The notes under the pieces are model-generated. The model had not been told where the DNA came from. It saw only the letters and a list, made by a program, of their open reading frames with translations, and did not search any database. A stretch of 50,391 nt of DNA, taken from positions 1 through 50,391 of the forward strand of contig NZ_VJZP01000031.1 in assembly GCF_007097265.1 (NCBI RefSeq). The letters run 5' to 3'. Shown here piece after piece: positions 7,035 through 16,209 of this stretch. A program made the position numbers and the translations under genes. Each line of letters begins with the position of its first letter. The stretch's first letter is position 1. The stretch is from Flavobacterium gawalongense. GTDB lineage: Bacteria > Bacteroidota > Bacteroidia > Flavobacteriales > Flavobacteriaceae.

Positions 7035-9182
7035 TTAGAATAAATTAAGATCGAAAGGCATTTTTCTAATGCGTTTACCAGTAATTGAAAATATAGCATT
7101 TGCCAATGCAGGTGCGAAAGGAGGTAAGCCTGGTTCGCCTACGCCTTTTATCTTTCCGCCATCTGCAAGAATATGTACTTCAATTTCTGGCGTTTCATGG
7201 ATACGTATCAATGGACTATCGTTAAAATTACTTTGCTTTATTTTTCCATTTTCAATAGTAATTCCAGGCTTTATAGCCGCTGTTAATGCCATGACTATAG
7301 CACCTTCAACTTGATTTTTAACGTTATTGGGGTTAACCACTTCTCCTAAGTCAATTACCGCAATAACTTTATCAATTTTAATGGAATTATCTTCGGCAAT
7401 AGATACTTCAACTACATGAGCACATAATCCTGCAAAGAATCCCCATTGCGCAACTCCTCTACCTTTTCCTTTTGGCAACGATTTATCCCAATTGGAGACT
7501 TCCTTTAATTTCAATAAAACTCTTTTAGTATCTGATTCTTTGCTTAGCATTTGTAATCTGAAATCAAAAGGGTCTTTATTGATTTTATGTGCTAATTCAT
7601 CAACAAAACACTCATGGGCAAAAGCGACTGTAGAACTGGTTACAGACCTCCACGCTGCTACAGGTACATGAAAATCGGCATAAACATACGAAGTTTTTAT
7701 ATTGGGAATTTCGTAAGCCTGTTCTCCAATTCCTTCCACCATAATCGCATCGACTTTTGATTTATCGAAACTTGAACCTACTGAATCAAAATAAGATGGG
7801 CTTATAACTTTGTGTTGAAAACTAATTAATTCTCCTTCTTTTGAGAAACCGCCTTTCAACTGTGAGAAAGTCATAGGACGTAATGCACTATGTTGTGTGG
7901 TATCTTCTCTCGACCAAATTACCTTTACTGGTTGGGCTATTTGCTTTGCTATATTCACAGCTTCTATAACATAATCGGTATACAGTCTTCTACCAAATCC
8001 TCCTCCAATAAATTTTGAATGTAACTTAATATTCTCGGGTTTTATTCCAATTTGACTATGAAGGTCATTTGGTCCTGAACCAGTAATTGCACTAGGAACC
8101 TGAGTAGATGTCCATATTTCGAGCATGTCGCCATTTACATGTGCTATACAATTCATCGGTTCGAGCGTATGGTGAGCCACCATAGGTGTTTCGTAAAATG
8201 ATTCAATTGCATTCTCAGGTTCAATTTTAATGCTTTCTACATTTCCGATATTCTTATCAATTACGCCTGCCTCTTTGGAAAGGTTTCGCAACTTATTCTC
8301 GTAATCGGATAAATTGAAATTTTCATATCCATGGGTGTCCCATTCCACTTTTAATACTTTACGACCTTGAAGGGCAGACCAGTATGATTGTGCAATAACA
8401 GCAACTCCCGAATAATTATACTTTCCAACGATTCTTTTCGCTTCCACAACTTTAATAACTCCAGGTACTTTTAAGGTCGCAGCCGCATCAAAATTTTTTA
8501 AAGTCCCACCTATTACTGGAGATCTATATACAGTAGCATATACCATATTAGGTAATTCTACATCGATTCCATACTCAACCTTTCCAGAAACCTTCAATGG
8601 GATATCTGGTCGTTGAATTGATTTACCGATGATCTTAAAATCACTTTTATTTTTAAGCTTTGGTTCTTTAGGAAGCTCTAATTTAGATGCCTCTTCAATT
8701 AATTCTCCGTAAGAAAAAGATTTATCTGATTTGCTGGAATATACTTTACCATTTTCTGCATAACAAGACTCAATTCCAATTCCCCATTTAATACTGGCAG
8801 CCTTAATGAGCATCTCTTTTGCAGCAGCTCCAATTTTTCTATATTCATTATAATTACCTCTAATAGAAGAACTTCCTCCAGCTGCTTGACCACTACCAAA
8901 TTGTTTTTCACCACTAGTTTGAACAATAGTTATTTCATCAAGCGAAACTTCTAATTCTTCTGCTATAAGAGCTGGAATAGATTGAAAAGTACCTTGACCC
9001 ATTTCAGGCTTAGTGTTGAAAATTGTTATTTTACCGCTTTTCTCTATCTTTATAAAAGGAGTAAAATTACTAGGTGCATCTATAATAAAAGCTGTGTTTG
9101 CAAAACCATTAGAAGTAGCTCCTAACCATAATGCTAAACTTGCTTTACCTGTATTTTTAATAAATTGACGTCTTGATACCAT
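7035..9182 (-). CDS. molybdopterin-binding large subunit, isoquinoline 1-oxidoreductase beta (IorB)-like, copy 2
   Basis: This is the catalytic subunit of a periplasmic xanthine oxidase-family molybdenum hydroxylase. A Tat signal (SRRQFIK at residues 4-10) precedes a hydrophobic stretch and predicts export of the folded enzyme. The GVGEPGLPPFAPAL motif near the C-terminus holds the catalytic Glu of the family. GGGFGRRLYTDY and the repeated domain layout fit IorB-type subunits that lack their own FeS and FAD domains. The substrate cannot be read from sequence; N-heterocycles or aldehydes are the known options. It is a paralogue of the gene at 9684, separated from it by a cytochrome c gene. No disruption is seen over 715 residues. 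Confidence 0.9.
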   Translation of the reverse strand: MVSRRQFIKNTGKASLALWLGATSNGFANTAFIIDAPSNFTPFIKIEKSGKITIFNTKPEMGQGTFQSIPALIAEELEVSLDEITIVQTSGEKQFGSGQAAGGSSSIRGNYNEYRKIGAAAKEMLIKAASIKWGIGIESCYAENGKVYSSKSDKSFSYGELIEEASKLELPKEPKLKNKSDFKIIGKSIQRPDIPLKVSGKVEYGIDVELPNMVYATVYRSPVIGGTLKNFDAAATLKVPGVIKVVEAKRIVGKYNYSGVAVIAQSYWSALQGRKVLKVEWDTHGYENFNLSDYENKLRNLSKEAGVIDKNIGNVESIKIEPENAIESFYETPMVAHHTLEPMNCIAHVNGDMLEIWTSTQVPSAITGSGPNDLHSQIGIKPENIKLHSKFIGGGFGRRLYTDYVIEAVNIAKQIAQPVKVIWSREDTTQHSALRPMTFSQLKGGFSKEGELISFQHKVISPSYFDSVGSSFDKSKVDAIMVEGIGEQAYEIPNIKTSYVYADFHVPVAAWRSVTSSTVAFAHECFVDELAHKINKDPFDFRLQMLSKESDTKRVLLKLKEVSNWDKSLPKGKGRGVAQWGFFAGLCAHVVEVSIAEDNSIKIDKVIAVIDLGEVVNPNNVKNQVEGAIVMALTAAIKPGITIENGKIKQSNFNDSPLIRIHETPEIEVHILADGGKIKGVGEPGLPPFAPALANAIFSITGKRIRKMPFDLNLF

Positions 9183-9239
9183 TCAGTAAGTATTTATAAT
9201 TTATAAATTCTCTTATGCTACTAATTAAAATGTAACGAG

Positions 9240-9665
9240 TTAATATGCGTGATAGTCCTTTGAAGTAGCTTTTTTAGCTTGTTGTATTTCAGCTGGTAAA
9301 ACTGCCTTAGCTTCATTTCCCCATGAATTTCTGACATAGTTTAAAACATCAGACACTTGTTTATCTGTTAATTTATTACCTGGCATTTCTCCATCATAAT
9401 TTACACCATTAACTACAATTGGTCCACGTAATCCAGTTGAAATAACTCTTATTAATCGATTTTTATCCCTTAAATAATCTGATTTTGCTAATGGTGGAAA
9501 AACCCCTTCTATACCATTTCCGTCTTCCATGTGACATGATGCACATTGAGTATTATAGATAGATTTACCGCGCGAGATACTTCCTTTTAAATCAAAATTT
9601 TGATTAAATGATTGAAGCGCTAATGTGAATAATAAAACAATTAATATTGAGAAACCTATTTTCAT
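9240..9665 (-). CDS. class I c-type cytochrome, probable electron acceptor of the molybdenum hydroxylase
   Basis: A signal peptide (MKIGFSILIVLLFTLALQSF) targets this 141-residue protein to the periplasm. There is one haem-binding motif CASCH at residues 41-45. GEMPG near residue 108 supplies the probable axial Met, and YVRNSWG is a common C-terminal helix of such cytochromes. It lies between the two large-subunit genes with gaps of 57 and 18 bases. It therefore probably takes electrons from the FeS subunit and passes them to the respiratory chain, in place of the FAD subunit used by cytoplasmic relatives. Confidence 0.9.
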   Translation of the reverse strand: MKIGFSILIVLLFTLALQSFNQNFDLKGSISRGKSIYNTQCASCHMEDGNGIEGVFPPLAKSDYLRDKNRLIRVISTGLRGPIVVNGVNYDGEMPGNKLTDKQVSDVLNYVRNSWGNEAKAVLPAEIQQAKKATSKDYHAY

Positions 9666-9683
9666 TTTGATATAATTTTAAAA

Positions 9684-11834
9684 TTAAACTTTTGTTAATT
9701 CGAAAGGAAGCTTTCTAATACGTTTTCCAGTCAAATCAAATATTGCATTTGTTAAAGCCGGTGCAAACGGAGGTAATCCAGGTTCTCCAACACCTCCGGC
9801 ATCCGAATCGTTTTCCATTATATGTACTTCAATTGGAGGGATATCTGATATACGGGGCATTTTATAATTGTTGAAATTATTTTGAACCGTTTTACCTTCT
9901 TTGAAAGTAATTTCATGAATTGTTGCAGCACCTAATGCCATAACAATACTTCCTTCTACTTGCGCTTTAATTATATCAGGATTTACATACCATCCACAAT
10001 CAATTACCGCCCAAACTTGATCAATTTGAAGTTGATTTTCTATATTTTTGGAAACTTTCACAATTTGACCAACTGTGCTACCAAAACATTCCGTTATAGC
10101 AACACCATATCCTTTACTTTTATTTTTCCACCCTGAAACCTCTTCCAATTTATCAAGTAAATTACGGCTCCTTTCATCTTTAAGATAGGTTCTTCTAAAC
10201 GCTATTGGATCTTTCCCTGATTCAACTGCCAACTCATCCATAAAACTTTCATACGCGAAACCATTTGTAGAAGCATATACAGAACGCCACCACATAGTAG
10301 GAATTGGTGTTTCAAAAGGAATATCAACAATACTTAAATTCTTGATGTTATCTAAGTATGGCTTTAAAAATCCCTCTGTTGAACTTCTGTTAGCTACATC
10401 CTTTGCTCCACCTCTCCAATGATTATTGTTTTGACCTGCAATTGATACTTTAAAAGCGCTTATTTCATTATCTGAAACCACCCCTTGACAACGATATGAA
10501 ACTCCAGGTCTGTAAGGCCCTTGCGTCACATCATCTTCTCTAGACCAAATAACCTGAACTGGCGCCCCGATTTCTTTGGAAATCATAGTAGCTTCATGTG
10601 GATAATCCATAAAAGCTTTTCTACCAAATCCACCTCCGAGGAAAGTCATATTAACAATAACTTTTTCCCTTGCGATGCCTAATTCTTTACTGATGTAATC
10701 TTGAACCCATTCAGGAGCTTGTATAGGTCCCCATATTTCTACTTTATCTTTTTGATAATGTGCTATACAATTCAATGGCTCCATACAACTATGGGACTGA
10801 TAAGGCGTTGTATACACTACATCTATTTTCTTTTCTGCTGATTGTATAATTGAATTTGGGTCTCCTTGTGAAAGAAACGAAAGTCCCTCTTCTTTTTGAA
10901 GTGCTTCATCCATTCGACGATAAATATCATCTGTACTCAAATGTTCAAATCCGGTATCGTCCCAGTCCACTTTTAATGCTTTTTTCCCTTTCATGGCAGC
11001 CCAAACAGAATCAGCAACAACTGCTACACCCTCTCTGAACGTATTGAAAACGCCCATTCGAACCACAAAAACCTGTTTTACGCCTGGAATTTTGCGAGTT
11101 TCCGAATCATCAAAACTCTTTACCTTACCACGAAGTCTAGGATTTCGTTCGACCATTGCATAAAGCATTCCTGGTATCACTTTATCTATACCAAAAACGG
11201 CTGTACCATTTATTTTCAAAGGCGTGTCTTGTCTTTGAAGTGGCTTTCTAATTAATTTATATTCTGATGTTTTTTTTAATATTACATTCTTTGGTATATT
11301 AAGTTTTGATGCATCTAAGACTAATTCACCGTAGTGTAATTTTTTACCGCTTAGTTTGTGAAATACACTGCCGTCTTCCGCATAACAATCAGATTCAAGA
11401 GCTCCCCATTTATTGCTTGCTGCTTTGATTAACATTACACGAGCAGTAGCACTAAGGTTCAATAGGTTTTTATACGACCCTCTAATACTGGAACTACCTC
11501 CTGTAATTTGATTTCCATACTTCACATTATCGCCTGGAGCGAAAACTATGTTTACTTTATCAAGATCCACATGAAGTTCTTCAGCAATTATTTGAGGTAT
11601 CGATTGATATACTCCTTGTCCCATTTCGGCTCTATGACTATAGAGTGTCACTTTACCTGAAACATCAATATATATCCATGAATTAAGCTCAATTCCGCGA
11701 TTCTCAGCATCAATAGCTGTGATTAATTCCGCTTCTTTAGCATCAGCAGGTAAATAATACCCTAATGTAAGTGCGACTCCTGTTAAACCAGATAGTTTTA
11801 AGAATTTTCTTCTTGAGATATTGTCTACTTTCAT
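9684..11834 (-). CDS. molybdopterin-binding large subunit, IorB-like, copy 1
   Basis: This is the second large catalytic subunit of the operon, 716 residues. It has a Tat motif (SRRKFLK at residues 7-13) and a following hydrophobic segment. AEMGQGVYQS and GGSSSIRGSY match the substrate and cofactor region of IorB proteins. GGVGEPGLPPFAPAL carries the catalytic Glu, and the C-terminus GKRIRKLPFEL is shared with copy 2. It directly follows the FeS subunit gene (31-base gap), so it is the natural partner of that subunit. Two complete large subunits sharing one FeS protein suggest either alternate enzymes with different substrates or a mixed complex; the sequence does not decide. Confidence 0.9.
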   Translation of the reverse strand: MKVDNISRRKFLKLSGLTGVALTLGYYLPADAKEAELITAIDAENRGIELNSWIYIDVSGKVTLYSHRAEMGQGVYQSIPQIIAEELHVDLDKVNIVFAPGDNVKYGNQITGGSSSIRGSYKNLLNLSATARVMLIKAASNKWGALESDCYAEDGSVFHKLSGKKLHYGELVLDASKLNIPKNVILKKTSEYKLIRKPLQRQDTPLKINGTAVFGIDKVIPGMLYAMVERNPRLRGKVKSFDDSETRKIPGVKQVFVVRMGVFNTFREGVAVVADSVWAAMKGKKALKVDWDDTGFEHLSTDDIYRRMDEALQKEEGLSFLSQGDPNSIIQSAEKKIDVVYTTPYQSHSCMEPLNCIAHYQKDKVEIWGPIQAPEWVQDYISKELGIAREKVIVNMTFLGGGFGRKAFMDYPHEATMISKEIGAPVQVIWSREDDVTQGPYRPGVSYRCQGVVSDNEISAFKVSIAGQNNNHWRGGAKDVANRSSTEGFLKPYLDNIKNLSIVDIPFETPIPTMWWRSVYASTNGFAYESFMDELAVESGKDPIAFRRTYLKDERSRNLLDKLEEVSGWKNKSKGYGVAITECFGSTVGQIVKVSKNIENQLQIDQVWAVIDCGWYVNPDIIKAQVEGSIVMALGAATIHEITFKEGKTVQNNFNNYKMPRISDIPPIEVHIMENDSDAGGVGEPGLPPFAPALTNAIFDLTGKRIRKLPFELTKV

Positions 11835-11865
11835 AAAGCAATTATTAGTATGAAATAATTAAATA

Positions 11866-12336
11866 TTACTCTTTTGAAGGTTTCGTTTCTGATGCTTTTT
11901 GGATAGCACGTTTTATACGCGGATAGGTTCCACATCTACAGATATGACCCTGCATTGCTGCATCAATGTCTGCTTCAGTAGGAGAAGCATTTTTGGATAA
12001 TAATGCTGCGGCAGCCATAATTTGCCCCGATTGACAATACCCACATTGAGGGACTTGTTCTTCTATCCAAGCTTTTTGAACCGGATGCGAGTTGTCTTCT
12101 GATAATCCTTCTATGGTAGTTATATTTTTATTTGCAACTGCAACAACGGGTAAAGAACAGGATCGAACTGGTTGACCGTTTAAATGAACCGTACACGCAC
12201 CACATTGTGCGATTCCACAACCGTATTTAGTCCCTTTTAAACCAACAAAATCTCTGATTGCCCAAAGAAGTGGCATTTGAGGATCTACATCGACTGGATA
12301 ATCTTTTCCATTAATTTTGAGATTAATTATTGCCAT
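11866..12336 (-). CDS. 2Fe-2S subunit, isoquinoline 1-oxidoreductase alpha (IorA)-like
   Basis: This subunit carries two 2Fe-2S clusters and moves electrons from the molybdenum site to the cytochrome. The plant-type cluster uses Cys40, Cys45, Cys48 and Cys60 (CGIAQCGAC and RSCSLP). The second cluster uses Cys98, Cys101, Cys133 and Cys135 (CGYCQ, CRCGTYPR). It has no signal of its own, as is normal when the subunit is exported together with its Tat-bearing partner. The frame stays open for 52 codons upstream, but the Ile/Phe/Lys-rich extension is not family-like. The ATG at 12336 gives the expected N-terminus and a length of 156. It is the first gene of the operon. Confidence 0.92.
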   Translation of the reverse strand: MAIINLKINGKDYPVDVDPQMPLLWAIRDFVGLKGTKYGCGIAQCGACTVHLNGQPVRSCSLPVVAVANKNITTIEGLSEDNSHPVQKAWIEEQVPQCGYCQSGQIMAAAALLSKNASPTEADIDAAMQGHICRCGTYPRIKRAIQKASETKPSKE

Positions 12337-12775
12337 ATAATATTGTTTTTTAAGTAAATGAAACGCATGACATTTGTCAATGCAAGATAATTTATTATAT
12401 AATTTTAAATTTATAAAAATCAAACAAAAAAATACAAAAATCAAGCAATTATAAAATTCATATTTTAATAAATAGGCCCATAGGGTTTTCATTGTTGCTT
12501 GATTTACAAGCTATAAAAAAAAGAAGAAGAAAAACTTAACTAAAATAATGCGGGCACAAAAAGAGACAAACCTGACTCTCTAACTCCTTTTATCTTTCCA
12601 CTATAAGCAATTTAAGTCTTTAAACTAATTTAGAACTTTTGCTAAGTGAGAATTCCGTTAATTAACTTAAAGATAAATGTTTTTTCTATTTCTTGTTAAT
12701 TTAAAATTTCGGCACTCTTTTTTGGTTACTAATTGCATTTTTTATATTATATTCTTTTACATTTTCAACCTTCTT
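12337..12775. other. non-coding stretch between the DUF5916 gene and the molybdenum operon
   Basis: This is about 440 bases of AT-rich DNA. Besides the palindrome at 12365 it has a near-consensus minus-strand -7 box TATCTTTA (12675-12668). That could start the operon with a long leader, but it has one mismatch and no -33 partner. No convincing terminator for the DUF5916 gene and no RNA gene is visible. Confidence 0.4.
12365..12383. promoter_or_regulatory. palindrome upstream of the molybdenum hydroxylase operon
   Basis: TGACATTTGTCA (12368-12379) is a 5+5 inverted repeat around TT, flanked by GCA and ATGC that extend the symmetry with one bulge. It lies 30-47 bases before the first gene, where an operator would act. 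No regulator family is assigned. Confidence 0.35.
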
Positions 12776-14986
12776 CTATAGATTAAACCAATAAGAAAGT
12801 TTTAAATTAACAGAACGATAAGTAGGGCCAAATTCGCGTGTATAATAGTTATCGTTGTAAACCAGAAACAGGTCTGATAGTGGTGCAAATCGCCATTGTA
12901 ATCTGGAGTTAATACCTAAATTACTTTTTTGATTACTATATTGAACAAGTGTCGACCAAAACAAAGACTTGGAAAAAGTAAGGTCAAATTTTGGACTAAT
13001 CAAAACAATATCCGCTTTTGAATATGGAGCAGGTAAATCAATTCTATCGTAGTTAGCAACTAAGCTAATCAAAGCCTTCGGCATGATTCTTAAGTTTGCT
13101 GTGCCACTAAATGAATAACTTTTTCCATTAAAAAATTGCCCAACGGTTGCGGAACTTTGGAAGGTAATCATACTTGAATTTTTAGAAGTAAACGATACAT
13201 TAAATTGATTAAATGTATAATCCATATTACCAGGTAAAGGTGTTGCTCCAGGAGTCCTTGTTGGATCAAAATCACCAGTAAGAAAGACATTATTCCACAT
13301 GTAACCGAAACTCAATATTGACTGATTTCTGAATTCGATGTCTTGAGTTAGCCATATAATATGGTCTGTTTTCTTAAAATCCATTTGTGGCTTAAAAAAC
13401 ATTAAATTCATGATTCTTGGCGTGTACTTATTAACGACTCCACCTTTGGCATAAAAAGTTCTTGCAAATCCAGTTCCTGATTTAAAAATATCATTTCTTG
13501 GAATAAAACCTAAGTCTGCTCTAAAATCTTTATCTACATATACCCAGTCACTAATAATGTTGTATTTTCTGGTATTATAAATCATAACTGCTTGAGAAGA
13601 CAAATTACCGCTAACATCTCCAGGTTGAAAGGATTTGTGTAGATAAGCCTTTCCCGTCCAGGTATTATCTGCCGAAGCTAAATTATAGTCCATTCCTATC
13701 ACTCGGTTGTATTTATCATTAGCCAATTGATAATCATAATTACCAAATGTTTGGCGGTTAACAAAGAATACCCCAACATTGGAACGACTAAACAGCTTGC
13801 GTTGCAAAGCAAACATGGAATTATTGTTTGAACCGATTCTATTAGCCGGGTCATCAGCAGTTTGTAAACTCAACAGACCCACTCGCCAGTTTTGATCAAT
13901 TTTTCCGCTTAAACGCACACCACCTAAAATTTTATTTTCGATGGTTCTGCCCAAAGAATCACGAACAATTCCAATTCTCCTTGAGAAAAATGGTTTCGCA
14001 TCATTGTAGGTGTTTCCAAAATTGGCAAAAAGATCACCATTATCAATAAAAAATTGTCTTTTTTCTGGCAACGATAATTCGAATCGGGTAATATTCGTTA
14101 CAATATTATCCACTTCTACATTAGAAAAATCAGGATTAGCAGTGATATCCAAATTAAGGCCATTACCAATTGCTATTTTTGCATCTGCTCCAAAAGCAAA
14201 ATTATTGCCTGTTACATTATTCGAAAAATCTTTAGATGTTACAGCATTCATATATGGAATAACATAGATTGGAGGGCGATTTTTACCTAAAGGTTTTTCA
14301 AAATGCATTTCCCCTAAAAATGCCAAATTAACCAATAATTGATTTTGAGGTACTCTGGACCACGCACTTTGTTCATTAGTTTGTAAATCCCAACGGTAGG
14401 CCTGAAAACGCCACGTTTGCCCACCTTCCTTAAATTTCAATGAACTAAAAGGAATAGCAATTTCCAAAACATAATAGTTTTCATAGGTTTTACCTTCGGA
14501 TTGCCACTTAATATCCCAAGTTGAATTAAGGGAGCCTGTGGAAGAACCACCTCCCGAAACTAAAGATTCTCTTTGTACTCCATAAGGATTCACACTAAAC
14601 ATGAAGGCATTTGTAGCATCATTAAAAGTGTCAAAAATTAAGGAAACATTATCATTAGTTGAGCCACTAAAATCTCTTCTTAATGAGTTAACAATAAATT
14701 TTCCATCCTTACTTTCAGCCCGAATCCCAATATACAAAGTAGTTTCATTGTATGTCATTCGGACTTCGGTTTTATTATTAGACTTTAAAGAATCTGTTGG
14801 GAAAAATTGCCAAAAATCAGATGCTAAATCTGTACTTTGCCAAACGGGTTCATCTAAAACTCCGTCAAGATTAATTTTTTCGGTTGAATATTTAACAAAA
14901 ATACTTCTCTTTGATTGCTGGGCGGAAAGTTGATTGTGAAATATAAAAATTAAAAAGGTAATAATTAAAAGGTGGTTTGGTTTCAT
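12776..14986 (-). CDS. CBM9-like / DUF5916 outer-membrane protein
   Basis: A signal peptide (residues 1-22, ending LSAQ) is followed by a carbohydrate-binding family 9-like domain (INLDGVLDEPVWQ at ~38-50, through ~230). The rest fits DUF5916, a large beta-rich region probably forming an outer-membrane barrel; alternating hydrophobic strands and a final aromatic residue in SYWFNL support this. Typical family words include NPDFSNVEVDN and LPEKRQFFIDNGDLF. The 736-residue length is normal. The ligand is unknown; the fold suggests surface binding or uptake of a substrate. It is divergent from the two-component system at 15169 and shares its regulatory region, so it is the likely target of that system. 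Confidence 0.82.
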   Translation of the reverse strand: MKPNHLLIITFLIFIFHNQLSAQQSKRSIFVKYSTEKINLDGVLDEPVWQSTDLASDFWQFFPTDSLKSNNKTEVRMTYNETTLYIGIRAESKDGKFIVNSLRRDFSGSTNDNVSLIFDTFNDATNAFMFSVNPYGVQRESLVSGGGSSTGSLNSTWDIKWQSEGKTYENYYVLEIAIPFSSLKFKEGGQTWRFQAYRWDLQTNEQSAWSRVPQNQLLVNLAFLGEMHFEKPLGKNRPPIYVIPYMNAVTSKDFSNNVTGNNFAFGADAKIAIGNGLNLDITANPDFSNVEVDNIVTNITRFELSLPEKRQFFIDNGDLFANFGNTYNDAKPFFSRRIGIVRDSLGRTIENKILGGVRLSGKIDQNWRVGLLSLQTADDPANRIGSNNNSMFALQRKLFSRSNVGVFFVNRQTFGNYDYQLANDKYNRVIGMDYNLASADNTWTGKAYLHKSFQPGDVSGNLSSQAVMIYNTRKYNIISDWVYVDKDFRADLGFIPRNDIFKSGTGFARTFYAKGGVVNKYTPRIMNLMFFKPQMDFKKTDHIIWLTQDIEFRNQSILSFGYMWNNVFLTGDFDPTRTPGATPLPGNMDYTFNQFNVSFTSKNSSMITFQSSATVGQFFNGKSYSFSGTANLRIMPKALISLVANYDRIDLPAPYSKADIVLISPKFDLTFSKSLFWSTLVQYSNQKSNLGINSRLQWRFAPLSDLFLVYNDNYYTREFGPTYRSVNLKLSYWFNL

Positions 14987-15050
14987 GCTTTTTATTTCAA
15001 AAATAATAGTTCATTGTATACTATTTTTTTTTATTAGCTCAATGACTAAT

Positions 15051-15112
15051 TTTTTAGACGAACATATTAAAAAAAAGTTGTTCATCTAAAAAGTTGGGAG
15101 TTAGTCTAAAAA
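15051..15112. promoter_or_regulatory. three copies of TTMRTCTAAAAA between divergent genes
   Basis: TTCATCTAAAAA (15081-15092) and TTAGTCTAAAAA (15101-15112) are direct repeats with a period of exactly 20 bases. TTTTTAGACGAA (15051-15062) is the same word inverted. Tandem sites about two helix turns apart are usual for LytTR-domain regulators. The neighbouring gene at 16210 encodes one, so these are candidate binding sites controlling both divergent units. Confidence 0.5.
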
Positions 15113-15168
15113 ATGAATTAATTGAAATCAAAATAGGTTATATTATATACCTTTATTTAAAAAAAATT

Positions 15169-16209
15169 ATGTTTAGTAAAGGTGGAGTTATTAAGTTCAA
15201 TATTATTTTTTGGAGCTTATTATTCTTATATAAATGGATAGGGATTGGTGCATTGAGTAATGAATATGAAAAGTATTTTGTTTACTCCATATTCCATATT
15301 CCTGTTGCTTTTTTAACAGCAACCTTAACCTTTCATATCGTATTTGAAAAATTGCATGACACAAAAAACAAAGTCGTTTTTTGGTCTTATATAATAGCTA
15401 TTGCTCTGTTTTTTGTTTTTGCTAAAAGAGCATTTAGCTATTTCTATTTTGAACCAAACTATCTTCCTAAAGATGAATTTGACGAAAATTTCTTTTCGAT
15501 TCCTAAGCTCTTATTAGAATTGGTAAGTTTGTATTTAATGGTAGGTATGTATGGAATGTTTTACTTTATAAAGCATTGGTCTAATCAAAGACAGGTTCTT
15601 GATGCTCTAAACAGAGAAAAAGTAAAGTCAGAATTGGATTTATTGAAATACCAAGTTCATCCACACTTCTTATTTAACATGTTAAATAATATTTACTCGA
15701 CGGCTATTTTAAAAAGCCCTGAGACTGCAAGCCAAATACTTCATCTTTCTAATTTTATTGAATACAACTTATACCATTCAAAAAAAGAACTAGTCCCTTT
15801 GAATGAAGAATTTGATTATTTGGAAAATTTTATTGAATTACATAAAATTCGTTTAGGTGATAAACTAAATGTTGAAATAAACTTACCTAAGAACTCTGAA
15901 GAACTTTTTATTCAGCCGTTACTATTACTGCCATTAATAGAAAATAGTATCAAACATGGGGTAAATAACTCTATCAAGAAATCTTGGATAAAAATTGAAA
16001 TTGATATCAATGAGGAACTTAAGGAATTGAGTTTTAAAATATCAAATAGTGTTGAGGAACCATCAATTACGAATATAAATTCTGAAAAAGGTGGAATGGG
16101 ATTAGAAAACCTAAAAAGACAATTAAAACTTTACTATCCAGAGAGACATCTTTTGAATATCTTAAAAGAAGATGGACTTTATATGGTAGTCCTTAAAATA
16201 ATATATTAA
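15169..16209 (+). CDS. LytS-like sensor histidine kinase
   Basis: This membrane sensor kinase has four or so transmembrane helices in the first ~130 residues and then a short coiled coil. Its His_kinase domain contains YQVHPHFLFNMLNNI, with the phosphorylated His. The N box LIENSIKHG and the glycine motif GGMGLENLKRQ are both present, so it should be active. The stop is directly followed by the response regulator ATG (TAAATG), showing translational coupling. The frame is open upstream to a TTG at 15094, but that extension would cover the repeat cluster and is not family-like; ATG 15169 gives 346 residues. The signal sensed is unknown. Confidence 0.88.
   Translation: MFSKGGVIKFNIIFWSLLFLYKWIGIGALSNEYEKYFVYSIFHIPVAFLTATLTFHIVFEKLHDTKNKVVFWSYIIAIALFFVFAKRAFSYFYFEPNYLPKDEFDENFFSIPKLLLELVSLYLMVGMYGMFYFIKHWSNQRQVLDALNREKVKSELDLLKYQVHPHFLFNMLNNIYSTAILKSPETASQILHLSNFIEYNLYHSKKELVPLNEEFDYLENFIELHKIRLGDKLNVEINLPKNSEELFIQPLLLLPLIENSIKHGVNNSIKKSWIKIEIDINEELKELSFKISNSVEEPSITNINSEKGGMGLENLKRQLKLYYPERHLLNILKEDGLYMVVLKIIY

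Noticed and set aside
12337..12492. N-terminal extension of the FeS subunit
   Set aside because: The extra 52 codons encode a Lys/Ile/Phe-rich stretch unlike any IorA N-terminus, while the ATG at 12336 gives the standard start of the family.
15094..15168. Longer sensor kinase starting at 15094
   Set aside because: The start would be TTG, the added residues have no family support, and the region holds the repeated regulatory motif.
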